Source of the DNA: Spirometra erinaceieuropaei
Lineage: Eukaryota > Platyhelminthes > Cestoda > Diphyllobothriidea > Diphyllobothriidae
NCBI GenBank assembly: GCA_902702965.1
Contig: CACRXP010000976.1
Location: forward strand, 143,219 to 207,218
Direction of reading: 5' to 3'
Length of the DNA stretch: 64,000 bases
This document shows, in pieces, positions 23,470 through 34,090 of the stretch (positions are counted from its first letter, which is position 1; each line of letters begins with the position of its first letter). Under the pieces are notes generated by a model. That model worked only from the letters and a program-made list of their open reading frames with translations. It made no database searches and had not been told where the DNA came from. A program made the position numbers and the translations under genes.

Positions 23470-24480
23470 TTCCCCTTTTACCGTTGAATGGCTGCTTTAT
23501 TTTAGCGTACGGAAAAACCTCAGTAACTTCTTGAAATGCACTTCGATTTGCTCTCTTCCTTCGTTTGTGTGCAAGTTACTTGAACATTCGTTGATGTTTG
23601 CTCTTAGCCTGTTCTTCAAATTGCTTAGTAATTGTTTTTAACGTGGGTCAAACACGCATATCTTAACAGGAGTTACCTACTCAAAAGATCCCGCTAAGCA
23701 ATACATTAAGATTCGGACGTCAAGTTGTAAAATTAATGCTTACATTAAATTGCTTATGATTCATCGGTCCAGTGGAAGGCATTCGAGAGGCGGGCTAACA
23801 GTGGACCGCAGAATAGCCATGAAATTCATTTTCTGACATTGTATCAACAGATATGCACACGTTAACAGCAAGTTAAAGCTGATTTATCTATACATCTAAC
23901 TGAAATATGAAAGCTTTACTTCGGCTAACCCATGTGAATGTTTTGCGCATGAGATTTTTCATTTTGCTTTTAATGTTTTGGAATATGTTGAAAACTTGAA
24001 ATGTTGGGACATTATTAACAAAAATTGTGGTCGATTTACTTGCTATTCTCAGTGTTGTCCTTCTTTCGTTGTATGGCTGTTTTTCATTTGGTTTACGGAA
24101 AACGCCCGCTAATTACTAGAAATATGGGCCAGCATTAGAATATTTAATGTTGTTTTCTTTAAACTTGCTTTACTAATTGCATATTCACTAATTTTAATTT
24201 AAGCCGAACACGCAGTTCTCGACGAAGGCTACTTATTCAAAAGATTTTACTGAGGAGGAAGCTAAGATTTTTACAACGCAAGAGGTGGAAAAAATAACGG
24301 GAAAATTCAATTTCTTATCGTCAAACAGTTCAGTGGAAAGCACTCGAGAAAAAGGTTGACGACTGACAACAAAATGCCGTGGAAAAAATCGAGACGCACT
24401 TCTTGCAAACGTGGAGTCATGAAACAACCTCTTAACACTTTTGGTTTTATAAAGCGTTAGATAAAAATATATATGAAAAG
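23470..24480 (+). repeat. Tandem duplication, unit about 0.6 kb, inside the left arm
   Basis: Blocks around 23,480-23,700 recur around 24,060-24,250, offset about 585 bases. Examples are the segment with G-T-T-G-A-A-T-G-G-C-T-G versus G-T-T-G-T-A-T-G-G-C-T-G, and the C-T-A-C-T-C-A-A-A-A-G-A-T versus C-T-A-C-T-T-A-T-T-C-A-A-A-A-G-A-T ends. The right arm has the same two units reversed (about 44,090-44,340 and 44,640-44,890), so this tandem existed before the two arms were formed or separated. Confidence 0.55.
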
Positions 24481-25944
24481 TAAAATTAGCTAAGACTTGC
24501 TAAGCTCTTTGAATGGCTTACCAAATCGATATTCGACTTGGCTGCTTTCAAATTACATAATACCGTGTATTTTGCATTTACAGCAAAGCACGCTGCTTAA
24601 CGACCAAAAAGTAACAGGAAACATCTTCAAGTATGTCGAGTTAATTGCCTCGAGCAGGTCCTGTTGAATCTTTAGAGTCCACAATAATCGCTGAACATAT
24701 TGGCGAAAGTTTACGTATTTGGACATAGGAGTTCAGATTCCTCTTTATCATAGGTGGTCTTACGGTAATTTCCTTTGGTCTAACTTTGACCCCTGTCCTA
24801 ATCCTCATGGTCCTGACATTAAGCCCGGCATCTGCAATTTATGCCGAAATAGCCTGTATTAAGAGGGTTCACATTCTCATGTTCAACCGTTTATTTCCCA
24901 AGCCCGCTTGGCGAAGTTGTAGATCCCCCAGACACAACAAACCTTGTAAAACGAAGTGAGGTTTTCCTGAGAGAAATGGGATTTTTACCACAGATAAGGA
25001 TGTTTATGCTTCATGTGAGCTGGTGAAACATGTGTTCCTCAATACTAAATTTGTTGGATATCCGCATCGTTACTGAAACATAAAAAACAATAACAAGGAT
25101 GTTTTGAGGAAGGCGCACTATAGACAGTTAAACCTCACAAATAGCCCGAAAGGACTAAATATATTTTAAATACTACACGCAAAAGACTGAAATCTCAATT
25201 CACTAAATACTGCTTAATTTTAAAAAGAGAGGACTAAGATATACCACGCTCAACCATACTTACTGACAAAGAGCGGTGTGCGAGTCAATAGTCAATATGT
25301 CATCATAAAACGCATAGGTAAGCATCAGAAATTTAAAGCAGTTTATCTCCAACATGATTTTGCATCTGTCATTAGCAAAGGAGTTTATAAAGATGCTGCC
25401 ACATATTACTTTGGCAGTAACATGTCCTGCTGTTAATCCCCGTCCTGAAGTTACTCATCTGTCAAATCTCTGCAAATTCATCTCAGAAATTAGCCAGAAA
25501 TAGAATATATGATTGTCATGAATTAACCTAAGTCTGTATTTTATGCGCATGCATTGGGATTTCAAAAAAACACGTTTCCAAGATTTTACCATCACCATGC
25601 AAATTTACACTGAAACATCTAGGGTCAAATCTCACAGCGAGACATATATAGTAGGTAAAGTGGTAGTGCGTCAACTAACCTAGGAGTGTTTTCGGTAACC
25701 ACTAGAAAGTTTCCTTATAAATCGCTTTTGAAGTTTCAATTTTAGTAGTCGGCAATTACGTGTTTCTGACGGAAAAACATTAACCAAAAGTCTTATATAA
25801 ACACGATTATTCTAAGTATGCTGTAAGAAAACAGTTTCCTAGACGAGGCTTGCAAAGATAAAAGTCAGGAGACGGAAGAGCAGCCTGTTATCCCTGTAAA
25901 ATATATTTTAAAATTGCAAGTAGCAGTGTTAAAAAAACCTTCTA

Positions 25945-26500
25945 TATTTGTTATTCATCGGCTGGATGCATGGACTTAACGGCAAGGTGGAGCAGCCGGC
26001 AGTCAGGATAGATAAGCTGACGGCGTGCAAATGTGATCTTCAATGTTCCAGATGGTAGGCAGCAAGGCGCGATCCGTGAATTAATTGTTGAGCTCCCAGC
26101 AGACTGCTCAGAATGAATGAACCCACCCTGGATTCCAACTTCAGCCGCCTCCGGCAAGGGCTTTTGAATGGGAGAGCGAAGAAGGCAAGCATGCCGGAAC
26201 TGACCACTGCGGCCTCTTCTCTCTTTGTCGGCATGGCTTCTCCCGTTCTTTGATGTCAGTCTTTACCGTCTCCGAACCTCATATCCGTGTTTTTGAGCTG
26301 AACTGAATATGTGCCTATCGTTGGATTTGCTCACTCCCTCGTTACTGTTATGCTGTTCACTTTCCAGGCTTTTGATTGATTGATTTGGTGGAAATTGGAT
26401 TTTTTGTGGTCTTTGCTCACATGCTTGCATTTTCTGACTAAGACGATCTAAACCGTGGACTACAGGCTTGCCTACAGGATATAGCACTTGTAATTTGATG
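25945..26500. other. GC-richer block next to the left arm, unassigned
   Basis: This block is clearly richer in G and C than its surroundings and starts about 100 bases beyond the end of the left arm. Open frames of 64-74 codons lie on the minus strand, none recognisable. The sharp change in composition suggests an inserted repeat or a short exon-bearing segment. No tRNA-like boxes, poly(A) tail or terminal repeats could be fixed. Confidence 0.3.
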
Positions 26501-28786
26501 CAATCAGAAATGTCATCATACGTTTAGACAAAATAAAATATCAATTAGTATATGAATAATCGGTTACTACATTCATTTTCTCGTCAACCGTAAATGCGAC
26601 TTTAAAATTTCAGCTAATACACAGTGAAGATATGCAAAATCAAGGCATTAGACCGCAGCAAAACCCATTCATTTTCTTAGATTCCTGCGAATACATCTTT
26701 GCCATTAAAATATCTTACCATATATCCGCTTGCAAAACAAACGTACATAGGAAGTAAACTGTTATATATCGAAAGAATGCAACTGCTTTTGCATTGATAA
26801 AAACATCCGTCAAACAGAAACGATTATAATTGATGCTTTTTTTCTTTTTTCGTACTGGCCAAATGGAAGGAAATAAGGGATTTTCAACCAAAAAGTCATT
26901 CTGCCGTCCCATTATCAAACTTTAGCGAACCACAAATTTGAAGATAACGGAGTATTCATCTTTTTATAATGATTCGTACTAACCTAACGGATACTTTTTG
27001 ACATACGATGGGCACTGTTAATCAGTTTTTGGGACCCCTTCCATATGCATGAAGACGCGCTGACAAAGGCCTACACTGGAATTACATTTGGCGAATAGAA
27101 ATGAGCATCGACGTAGGAAGATAATAAAAACTGCTTTTCTTCAAACATACTTTCGTCCACTGCCTTCTCCGTTTATCCCTAGACTTGCGCGAGGCGCGCG
27201 GGTTGAAAGGCAATAGACAGAAGATATTACGCACTTGTTGACCGCTCAAATCATGTTAATTTCGCTGTTTTGAGGCCAAAAACTAACCCTTAATCTGTCC
27301 TCATTTTGTAATATGATGCAGCAGTCATTGCTATTCATTGAGGCAGATGTTTGAAGTTCGGAATCCAGAATATCGTTGTGTGGGTGGATAAAGACAGCCG
27401 TATTATAAATGGCCCTGTCATCAGCTCCAGGGGCTTTAAAGATAGACGAAGAGTTGGTGTTACGGAGAACAGGAAGCCTCCCAGGAATTTACCGCAAAGC
27501 CAGCTATAATACCGGTGGGTCAATATTCATTCGAACAAATCAAAATATTTTGCGGACATTAATGACTCGTTTTGAGCAGAAAAGTATCGGACAAATTCTT
27601 TGTAGAGATACCTGCGCAGACCTAACACCAAACATTAACCTGTTCATCAACGAAGATTGGTGTACCAGCAGATCCACCCACAATGGTGCACTGTCTAGAT
27701 TGTCTATTATCCATTCTTATGATTCCCCGGTCTAGGCCACCTCAACAAACAAAGTTGTGTACGAGAGCCCACCTTCAGCCTTCACTACCACACGGGTTTT
27801 CAGAAATAGATTGAAAATCATTAATCCTGTTGCTGACTCCAAGGGCTGCTGACGGAAAGGACAAGATTCTTGGCTCTGAGCAGTCCGAGTGCTGACCGAT
27901 TTTTGAAGATCGTCTAGACTTAGTAAAATGTTAGCCGACTAACTGAAAAGCAAATTTTAACTGAAGTTTGGGTATTTGATTCCACGAAATGCAGATCAAG
28001 TTTTTTAAAGGCACACGAAATTGTTTACCTTGGTGTGCTTTTTAACATATGACAATGTGGCAACTAGGAATACTTTAATACGCGTTTCAAAATTAAATTT
28101 AACAAAAACACCAACTCTTGCAATAAGTTCTACCTCAGGAACTCAGCGCGAATTTTTGCGCTGAATTTTCGCCTAAAAGTCTGACCATATCTATCCCCGA
28201 TATGCGAGTATCTGTCCTCGCCTTTTGACAGTAAGGCGTCAGAGTTTTATTTTGCTTAACTTGAAGGAAAAAAATCAAAAGAACGTGCTGGTCGCTTTAG
28301 TGCCACCTAGGCAGACGTTGATGCTTCTTCTGTCATAAACGACAAATTTAACTTCACCCCCTTTGATACCTGAGCAATTATCTTTGTATTTGTTTACTTT
28401 AACCATAGTTTTACCACAAAGTCCTTCCCAGAGATAGCACAACACAGCAAAATATTGCTCAAATTGTTGACGTTGCACCTATTTCGTCTCAAAATTGCAA
28501 ATGATCAGAAGGCAGTAGTTCGTCATTAGGTATTTTCGGGGATGATTATAAAATGACCACGTGCATGCGGGACTTGAGAGTGTTTAAAGCAGGTATTGAC
28601 TGTAGGCGTTATGGGTGCAGTCCTGGACAAAAAGCTGCAAAGCATCAAAAACAATTAGTTTAAAATGAAAAGATTTTCGGTCTTGCGAAAATGACGCGTT
28701 TGTGCCTATCGCACCTCGACTGATTTCTGTGGACTATAAATTAAGTCTGAAAATGAGGTATACTCGTTTCAACAAGCAATTTGTCT
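26501..28786. other. Noncoding stretch, no gene recognised
   Basis: AT-rich sequence. Open frames on both strands at 27,335-27,735 (up to 108 codons) were read for RT, endonuclease, transposase and integrase motifs and show none. Nothing else can be supported. Confidence 0.45.
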
Positions 28787-29735
28787 AGCATATGTCTGCT
28801 TTCAATAAATTCTCTTCAGACCGGTACATTTATATGCCTATCGGAGTAATGAATTAAAATATACGGGCAAGTAGATAATTAAGCTGTGGATCGGGTTTGG
28901 GGAGGGTAGGGGAGGGGAAGAGTGAAACAACACAATTAAAGTCAGCGCCAGGGAGAAGGGGGGCACTGACAAAGGTGATTACATGCGGGTGGCTGGCTTG
29001 GCGGCTTTGAGCCATGGCAACTCTGCGACCTGTATGAAGTTCTTCCGTGCGCATAGGATCGGTCGGCGTAGCCTGATTGCAACCGCCTATGCCGTAGCCA
29101 ACAAGCACTGCCCAAGCAGTTTTGGATAGCTTGATGGGGCCTTGTAAACCACTCTCACGTGTACACGGTGGTCTGTGTCTACCATGTGCGTGAGGACCGA
29201 GCTGTTGATGCTTTTTATTTGACCCTCTCCTAACCATGCTGGGAGGTGTTCTTTTATTCTTCTGGGTGAATGCCGGTTCGTGTGAAAAATATATTTTGTC
29301 CCACAGGAGCAGATGAAGAAGCAGATACACATAGAGGTGGTCTGAGCTAGTAGTTTGTCCTTGCTCTCTCAGTATAGAATGGGACTGGTGGAGAAGAGTA
29401 CACGGGTGTCAGCTGCTGGAAAGGTCCGTGATACAGCTGGAGTTAGGCGTCTTCTTAAAAGTCCACTTGGTACATCCCCTTGAAATTGGACCCTGATGTA
29501 TAGCCTTTTCTTTTCTGCCGTCAGTATCGGGGCTTTTACGGTCTTTCGGCCATGTTCTTAGCAATGAATTGGCCAAGATACCGTTGTGACGAAAAAGGCT
29601 CTCGATGACGACGAGGTTTCCTCCAAACTTTCTAAAAATGAACTCTGGTTGCTTCAGTTTGAGGGAATAAATTTGAGCAAAGATACGTAAGACAGCGACG
29701 GGAACATACACATCCCATGTTAATTGTCTAGAAGC
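28787..29735 (-). mobile_element. Penelope-like element, same family as copy C, degenerate (copy D)
   Basis: On the minus strand it runs from the RT-endonuclease linker (about 29,735-29,560) through the endonuclease (29,332-29,087) to the 3' tail. The linker is frameshifted: one frame gives N-G-I-L-A-N, another F-I-A-K-N-M-A-E-R-P followed by a stop. The end of the coding region (A-I-R-L-R-R-P-I-L-C-A-R-K-N near 29,080-29,035) matches copies C and F. The tail at 28,823-28,787 contains a hammerhead-like block with CTGAAGA, then TTGAAAGC and a possible AGCA/TGCT stem. Inactive copy. Confidence 0.85.
29087..29332 (-). pseudogene. PLE GIY-YIG endonuclease fragment (copy D)
   Basis: The frame reads I-C-S-C-G-T-K-Y-I-F-H-T-N-R-H-S, then R-I-K-E-H-L-P-A-W-L-G and a histidine-containing S-V-L-T-H-M-V-D-T-D-H-R, ending Y-P-K-L-L-G-Q-C-L-L-A-T-A at a TAG. 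It is homologous to the copy C endonuclease, residue by residue over most of its length. Phe replaces the Gly that normally follows Tyr-Ile, and His replaces the second Arg of the R-R-L-S box, so catalysis is unlikely. A few codons appear deleted between the histidine stretch and V-R-V-V-Y-K. Confidence 0.85.
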
Positions 29736-30329
29736 CAGTTTCCTTGATAATTGAATAAACGTGCTGTTCTGCTTTGCTTTGTTTGTCATCGACACCCTGC
29801 TTACATGACCATATTTGTAACGACATACTTAATACTGATATTTAAACATATGCAGTTTTTGGTGGGTCGTACCTGCATTCTTTTACGAGGTTCCTTTGGA
29901 CAAGTAAGTTGCAACATCCACTGCCATTCTAATAATTGACGAAACCATTAATAGCTTTCTATGACGCCTTACCGGTCGAAGTACTCTTTTTACCAGTTGG
30001 AACCAGATACTTAAGTACATATTAACCCACTGCTATGACATTCGAGCAAAGACGATACTTTGAAATATTAATCACTGTATAAAAAGTATAACTTTAAGAT
30101 ACTTCAGCATCCATGGCAATCTTACATTTTAACCAAAACATTACGGGCAAACTGTGCAGAAGTGACTGCAACGATCGAAGTCCCAACTTCAAAAGTTGCA
30201 TTAACAGCAGGATTTAATGATATAAGAAACCAATCAACGTTCTTCTACAAGTCCTGTAGTTATTGCTCGGTTTAATACTGGGACAATTATTTTCAGGTTT
30301 TCGCAATAATTTTTCAGGAAATGGTATGG
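29736..30329. other. Noncoding stretch, no gene recognised
   Basis: AT-rich, no recognised gene, repeat end or RNA. Confidence 0.45.
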
Positions 30330-31120
30330 ATTACGATTGAAATTATTTACTCAAATTTTGAACTCAAACAAAGGGTATAATTCGGTTTTTAAAAACTTTT
30401 CCAATTCCCGATCTGCTGTTACATTTGCATTGGGGGCTTCCAAAATACTAGCCGTATATTTTCCGCGTACGGAAAACCATATATTCTTCTCTGCGGTATT
30501 AAGAAAAGCCCATATGGGCTCATAAACTTTAGCGATGGGTTTGAGCCAATATTGCTTACATAACAAACCACATTGGTAAATTCAGAGACATGAAGATTTA
30601 TGAGTGGCTATTTAACGGGGCTAAAAAATATCATATTCAGGAACTTTTTAAAAACCAAATTACACCCTTTCTTTGAGCATAAAATTGAAAGAATGAGGAA
30701 GAGAATGAACATTCTTTATGTTTTTCGTGCAATATGCTTAAATTTTTATGGGCATCAACAATCGGTTAAAAAGGCATAATACCAGAGTAGTCATTCTTTT
30801 AAAAAGTGTAATTTTTGCATTAAAATAAAAAAAAATCATTTTTTAATTCGGCATTTGAGGCAAGAGATATAGTATGGAATTTTGCTGAACGATGATCAGC
30901 TTTACAAAATTAGTTAATTAATATTTTTGAAACGAAGGCGCATTTCGTAATTTCGGTTGAAGATTCGTGAGTTGGCCCACCTACTGTATGTTTGTTTGGA
31001 TGAAGTCAAGATTAGTTTTGGTGTTTAAAAAATATTGAACGCTGCATATTTACTTTCTCTACTGGGAGACTTTATCAGGCGCACGACTCCTGTTTACGTT
31101 TTGTAGCTTGTAATCGGACT
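30330..31120 (+). repeat. Dispersed unnamed repeat R3, copy 1
   Basis: Aligns by eye with 53,690-54,330 on the same strand. Shared anchors are A-A-T-T-C-G-G-T-T-T-T near 30,380/53,694, C-G-T-A-T-A-T-T-T-T-C-C-G near 30,453/53,783, C-A-C-A-T-T-G-G-T-A-A-A-T near 30,572/53,853, and C-G-C-A-T-T-T-C-G near 30,940/54,242 followed by C-T-A-C-T-G-T-A near 30,983/54,287. A short piece of the same end is at 59,435-59,500. No reading frame is conserved between copies. Confidence 0.6.
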
Positions 31121-31469
31121 CAAAATGAGTTTAACAATTCTCCGACTTAAAACAGCTTTTTACTACCCAAGACTGTCGTATTTAAGTTTTCAGCAGGTCT
31201 TTTCATCTTATTATTTTCTCTACAATGCATTACGCTTTAACAGAATATGTTTTGCTGTTTTTATACGGTTTTGGATAACATTTTGCTATCAGAGAAACAC
31301 TGGTTTCCTCATAATTTTGACTGAACCGCCAGGAGGTAGACACATTAGGTTGTCGTTGATCTAGCCACGTGAACGGGGAGTTTCTAGCTTTCCCTTACCA
31401 TAATTCTCCGGATAAGAACAATCAAGCGAGCAAAACGCGTAAAAAACAAATTTATCCGAATCCGAAGCG

Positions 31470-31937
31470 ATGGAACGTATTGCTGGAGAGCTCGGCGTGG
31501 ATATCGCTCACCGTCCGACAGCGACCATGCGCAGCAAAATCATGCAAGTGAAGGATCGCCTAGACGTGGGTGAACAATAGGGCGTCGTCTATCAGATACC
31601 ATGTCGGGACTGCCCTCGCCACTACACAGGACAAACCGGACGACGACTTAGCTCACGAATAACGGAGCACAAACGCGCGGTCCGGAGAGGCGACCCGTTG
31701 TCTCAGATCGCCACTCACACCCTGGAGGAGGGCCACGAATTCAACTTTGCGAGCACGCGGATAGTGGCGCGGGCCAGCAATAAGACAGGACGTGAACTGT
31801 TAGAGGCCTGGGTGTCTGGCACCGACTCTATCAACAGGCACGTTGAAATACCCCCCTGCTATCACGCGCTCCGTTACCGCGGCCAAGGGGCGAGACCCAA
31901 TTTCCAGCCAAGGGTGCACGCAGTCACGCCACCGTGA
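31470..31937 (+). pseudogene. PLE GIY-YIG endonuclease with one stop (copy E)
   Basis: A single frame of about 155 codons, interrupted only by TAG at 31,578-31,580. It reads I-A-H-R-P in the approach, then G-V-V-Y-Q-I-P-C-R-D-C (GIY strand plus a Cys pair), H-Y-T-G-Q-T-G-R-R-L (YIG strand and catalytic Arg) and R-I-T-E-H-K. It continues with A-T-H-T-L-E-E-G-H and L-L-E-A-W-V, ending S-I-N-R-H-V-E-I-P-P. All motif positions expected for a PLE endonuclease are kept, so apart from the stop this is one of the better-preserved copies. The protein would nick target DNA for target-primed reverse transcription. Confidence 0.9.
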
Positions 31938-32044
31938 GACAGCGTGGGACGCAACTTATCGAGAATACCACCCGCTGCACTCATATCTCCCTCCCCCTTC
32001 ATGGCGTGACTACAAAAACCGCTCATTTGATGTTGCCTTCTCAC

Positions 32045-32086
32045 AGTCTGACGATGGCCTCCTGTACGAGACCGAAAGCTCAGACT
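32045..32086 (+). ncRNA. Degenerate small hammerhead ribozyme variant (PLE copy E)
   Basis: CTGACGA at 32,048-32,054 is followed by an unpaired T, then GGCCTC (32,056-32,061) pairing with GAGACC (32,068-32,073) with one mismatch, then GAAAGCTC (32,074-32,081). This is the layout of the copy G ribozyme, at the same place relative to the endonuclease. Stem I is poor: only the first pair forms, while a competing 7-bp pairing of 32,045-32,051 with 32,080-32,086 would trap the core. Probably a decayed, inactive copy. Confidence 0.5.
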
Positions 32087-32130
32087 AATAAACCCACTGT
32101 CCCAGAGATCGGATCTTCATCTTCTTTACA

Positions 32131-33880
32131 ACAAATTTATCTTCTTCAGGCAGAGTAACGGGAAGGAAAAACATGGCAAGATGGATAGCATTTTAGAAGA
32201 CGCGCTAGCACTGTCAGTAACCAGAGAACATACACTAGTGGAACAAAAAATTTAACAACCCTGAGAGGTGCTAGATGGTCATGTAAAGTGCCTAGCCCCT
32301 CTGCTTAACTCAAAATTGGAAATCATGACAACGTACACAGTGTTCGCGATCACTTTATGGTTAAAACGACCAGTTTGTCAATGTCAAGCCTTCGGGCGTA
32401 ACTGACATCAGCGTAAAAACAAAGTAATGCGCAGCACGATTAAAATGGCTGAAATGGTTGTTTGTTGTGGGAAACTGGAGAAAGACGCGTTGCATTATAC
32501 ACAAAATTGCCGTAAACGGAGGCACATCCGTTGGAAAATAATTGGCTAGAAACGAAAAAATTGCAAAATGACTGAATGTCTGCACTTTTAAGGCTTATAA
32601 ATTGGAATCGTGTGTATGGGCTCAAATCGAAATAAATATTGTGACTGAATTTCCAGGTGAGAAATTAATTATAATCGCCGCCGTGCAAGATGTCAAAACT
32701 GACGCGTTATCTTAAAAAATTAGTTAGTGTGCCCGTGATGAGAAATCAGGGTTAAAACTGGACTATTCAGGTTGGTACCCAAATACGGTGCCTAGAGTAG
32801 GAATTTTAGCACAGAATATGGATTAAAATACGTCAGTCCGAGTTAAATAATGATGCGGAGGAAACTGATTTTCCCATTATGCTATGTAAAAAGAAGCGCA
32901 TGACTTTTATTCAGATAAGATTGCTTGAATACTTGCAATTTACCTCGTTTAGTCTAAAACGAAGGGTGCGTACATGCGTATGACGTGTACACATAAGTAC
33001 CTGATATAAAACCCTAAACTTGTCTGCTATAACGCAAAAACAGAGTAGTGTGGGCAGTGTCGAGAGAGCTCTTGACGTCACAGATGTTCACACTGTGGAC
33101 TGAAGACATAGTACTTAGCTAGTCTGTTGTATTTTAGCGTCCTTTAGGTCACTCAGGCGAGAAAAGTCAACTCACACTTTTGAGCAAACTACAGCCCGTA
33201 AATGGAAAGTGCTTTAGAAGGGAATTTTAAAAGAGCAGATTTTAAAGTAGTGACTGAGAAACGTAATTGGAAATAGGTAGGATTTTTTGGGAACAAATTA
33301 ATTTCTGTTCGCAAACTTCCGAGACTGATTCCTCAACTCGTCGTTGGACTTCTGGGCTCTGTATAAAAACGGTTATACATTTAACTTTATCGGAACAGAT
33401 GATTCTGTAGTTGGCCAACGCCTGCGCTATTGCCGGTTTTACGGCCGACTTAAAAAACCTTGTGAACATCGAAAAAGGCAGCAAGAATACGGCAGTGTCG
33501 GGTTACAACACTAAGCTAGCTATCTAAAAATGACTCACACGGGAAATTTACAGAGAACCTTGATTTAATGGCTGTATAATGGTCTAAAATTAACCCCCAT
33601 TTCGATGTATTTACTGAGATTTCGCGACAAATTATTACGACTAACAGTTTTCTGAAAATAGGCCGAAGTTATGAGGTATGGGGTTTTGACAGTTATTAGT
33701 TTGACTAGTCATCGCCTAGTCGGAAATTTTAGTTTAAATATAAACGCTTTTTCCGTAGCAGTTACAATAATTATTCGTACAATGAAAGCAACGAGGGCAA
33801 CAATAGAGCTGGGACCCACAACTAACCGGATTTGGCCTGTAGACCGTGTCTTACGTTGAATGGTGATAGGAAGAAGGTAG
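32131..33880. other. Noncoding stretch, no gene recognised
   Basis: AT-leaning sequence with short, unrecognised open frames only. No repeat match was found by eye. Confidence 0.45.
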
Positions 33881-34090
33881 AACAGCAAACACAGAACAAA
33901 GACAAATGTTTGTTAAAATTCGTAACACAGGCAGTCATTTGGCAAAAAAGTAAACGCAAAAAATTTAAAAAATAAACAAGAAGCAATATGAAGAGCATTT
34001 GGCAAGTGTACACGTGTCCTCGATAAATTCGCATCGGACCTGTGCATTTATATGGGAACCAGGTACAAACTGAAACGCATGAGTGACTTT
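33881..34090 (-). repeat. Tail of a copy C-family PLE without coding part
   Basis: Read on the minus strand, 34,060-33,985 aligns with the tail of copy F at 42,047-42,125. Shared blocks are C-C-C-A-T-A-T-A-A-A, the core G-A-A-T-T-T-A-T-C, A-C-A-C-G then G-T-A, and G-C-C-A-A-A-T-G-C-T-C-T-T-C-A. It contains the hammerhead-like block (34,037-34,018) in which GAAA has become GAGG. No endonuclease sequence was found upstream, so only the extreme 3' part inserted or survived. Confidence 0.5.

Larger units (their letters stand above)
19535..25840 (+). repeat. Left arm of a very long degenerate inverted repeat
   Basis: Read in reverse complement, this arm matches 42,625-49,850 in the same order across its whole length. 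Checked anchor pairs include 19,800/49,530, 21,300/49,130, 22,050/48,370, 22,150/47,380, 22,600/46,950, 22,850/46,700, 23,100/46,420, 23,390/45,050, 24,200/44,180, 25,100/43,330 and 25,700/42,750. The arm includes an R1 copy (19,535-20,370), a tandem of about 1.05 kb and a tandem of about 0.6 kb. The right arm holds a LINE and a PLE that are missing here, so this arm is the empty site for both. No intact gene is seen. It is either an old inverted segmental duplication or two copies of one long unknown element. Confidence 0.8.
31380..32130 (+). mobile_element. Penelope-like element, 5'-truncated (copy E)
   Basis: This copy holds the approach to the endonuclease, the GIY-YIG endonuclease and a 3' region with a decayed hammerhead variant at 32,045-32,086. 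It is most like copy G at 47.5-48.3 kb, with the same C-R-D-C/C-S-C-type approach and a hammerhead in the same position just before the 3' end. The upstream part (31,369-31,470) is in a different frame from the endonuclease. The exact ends and target duplication were not found. Confidence 0.85.

Noticed and set aside
27335..27735. Overlapping open frames of 62 and 108 codons
   Set aside because: No RT, endonuclease, transposase or other motif in either strand, and no splice or poly(A) context that favours one.
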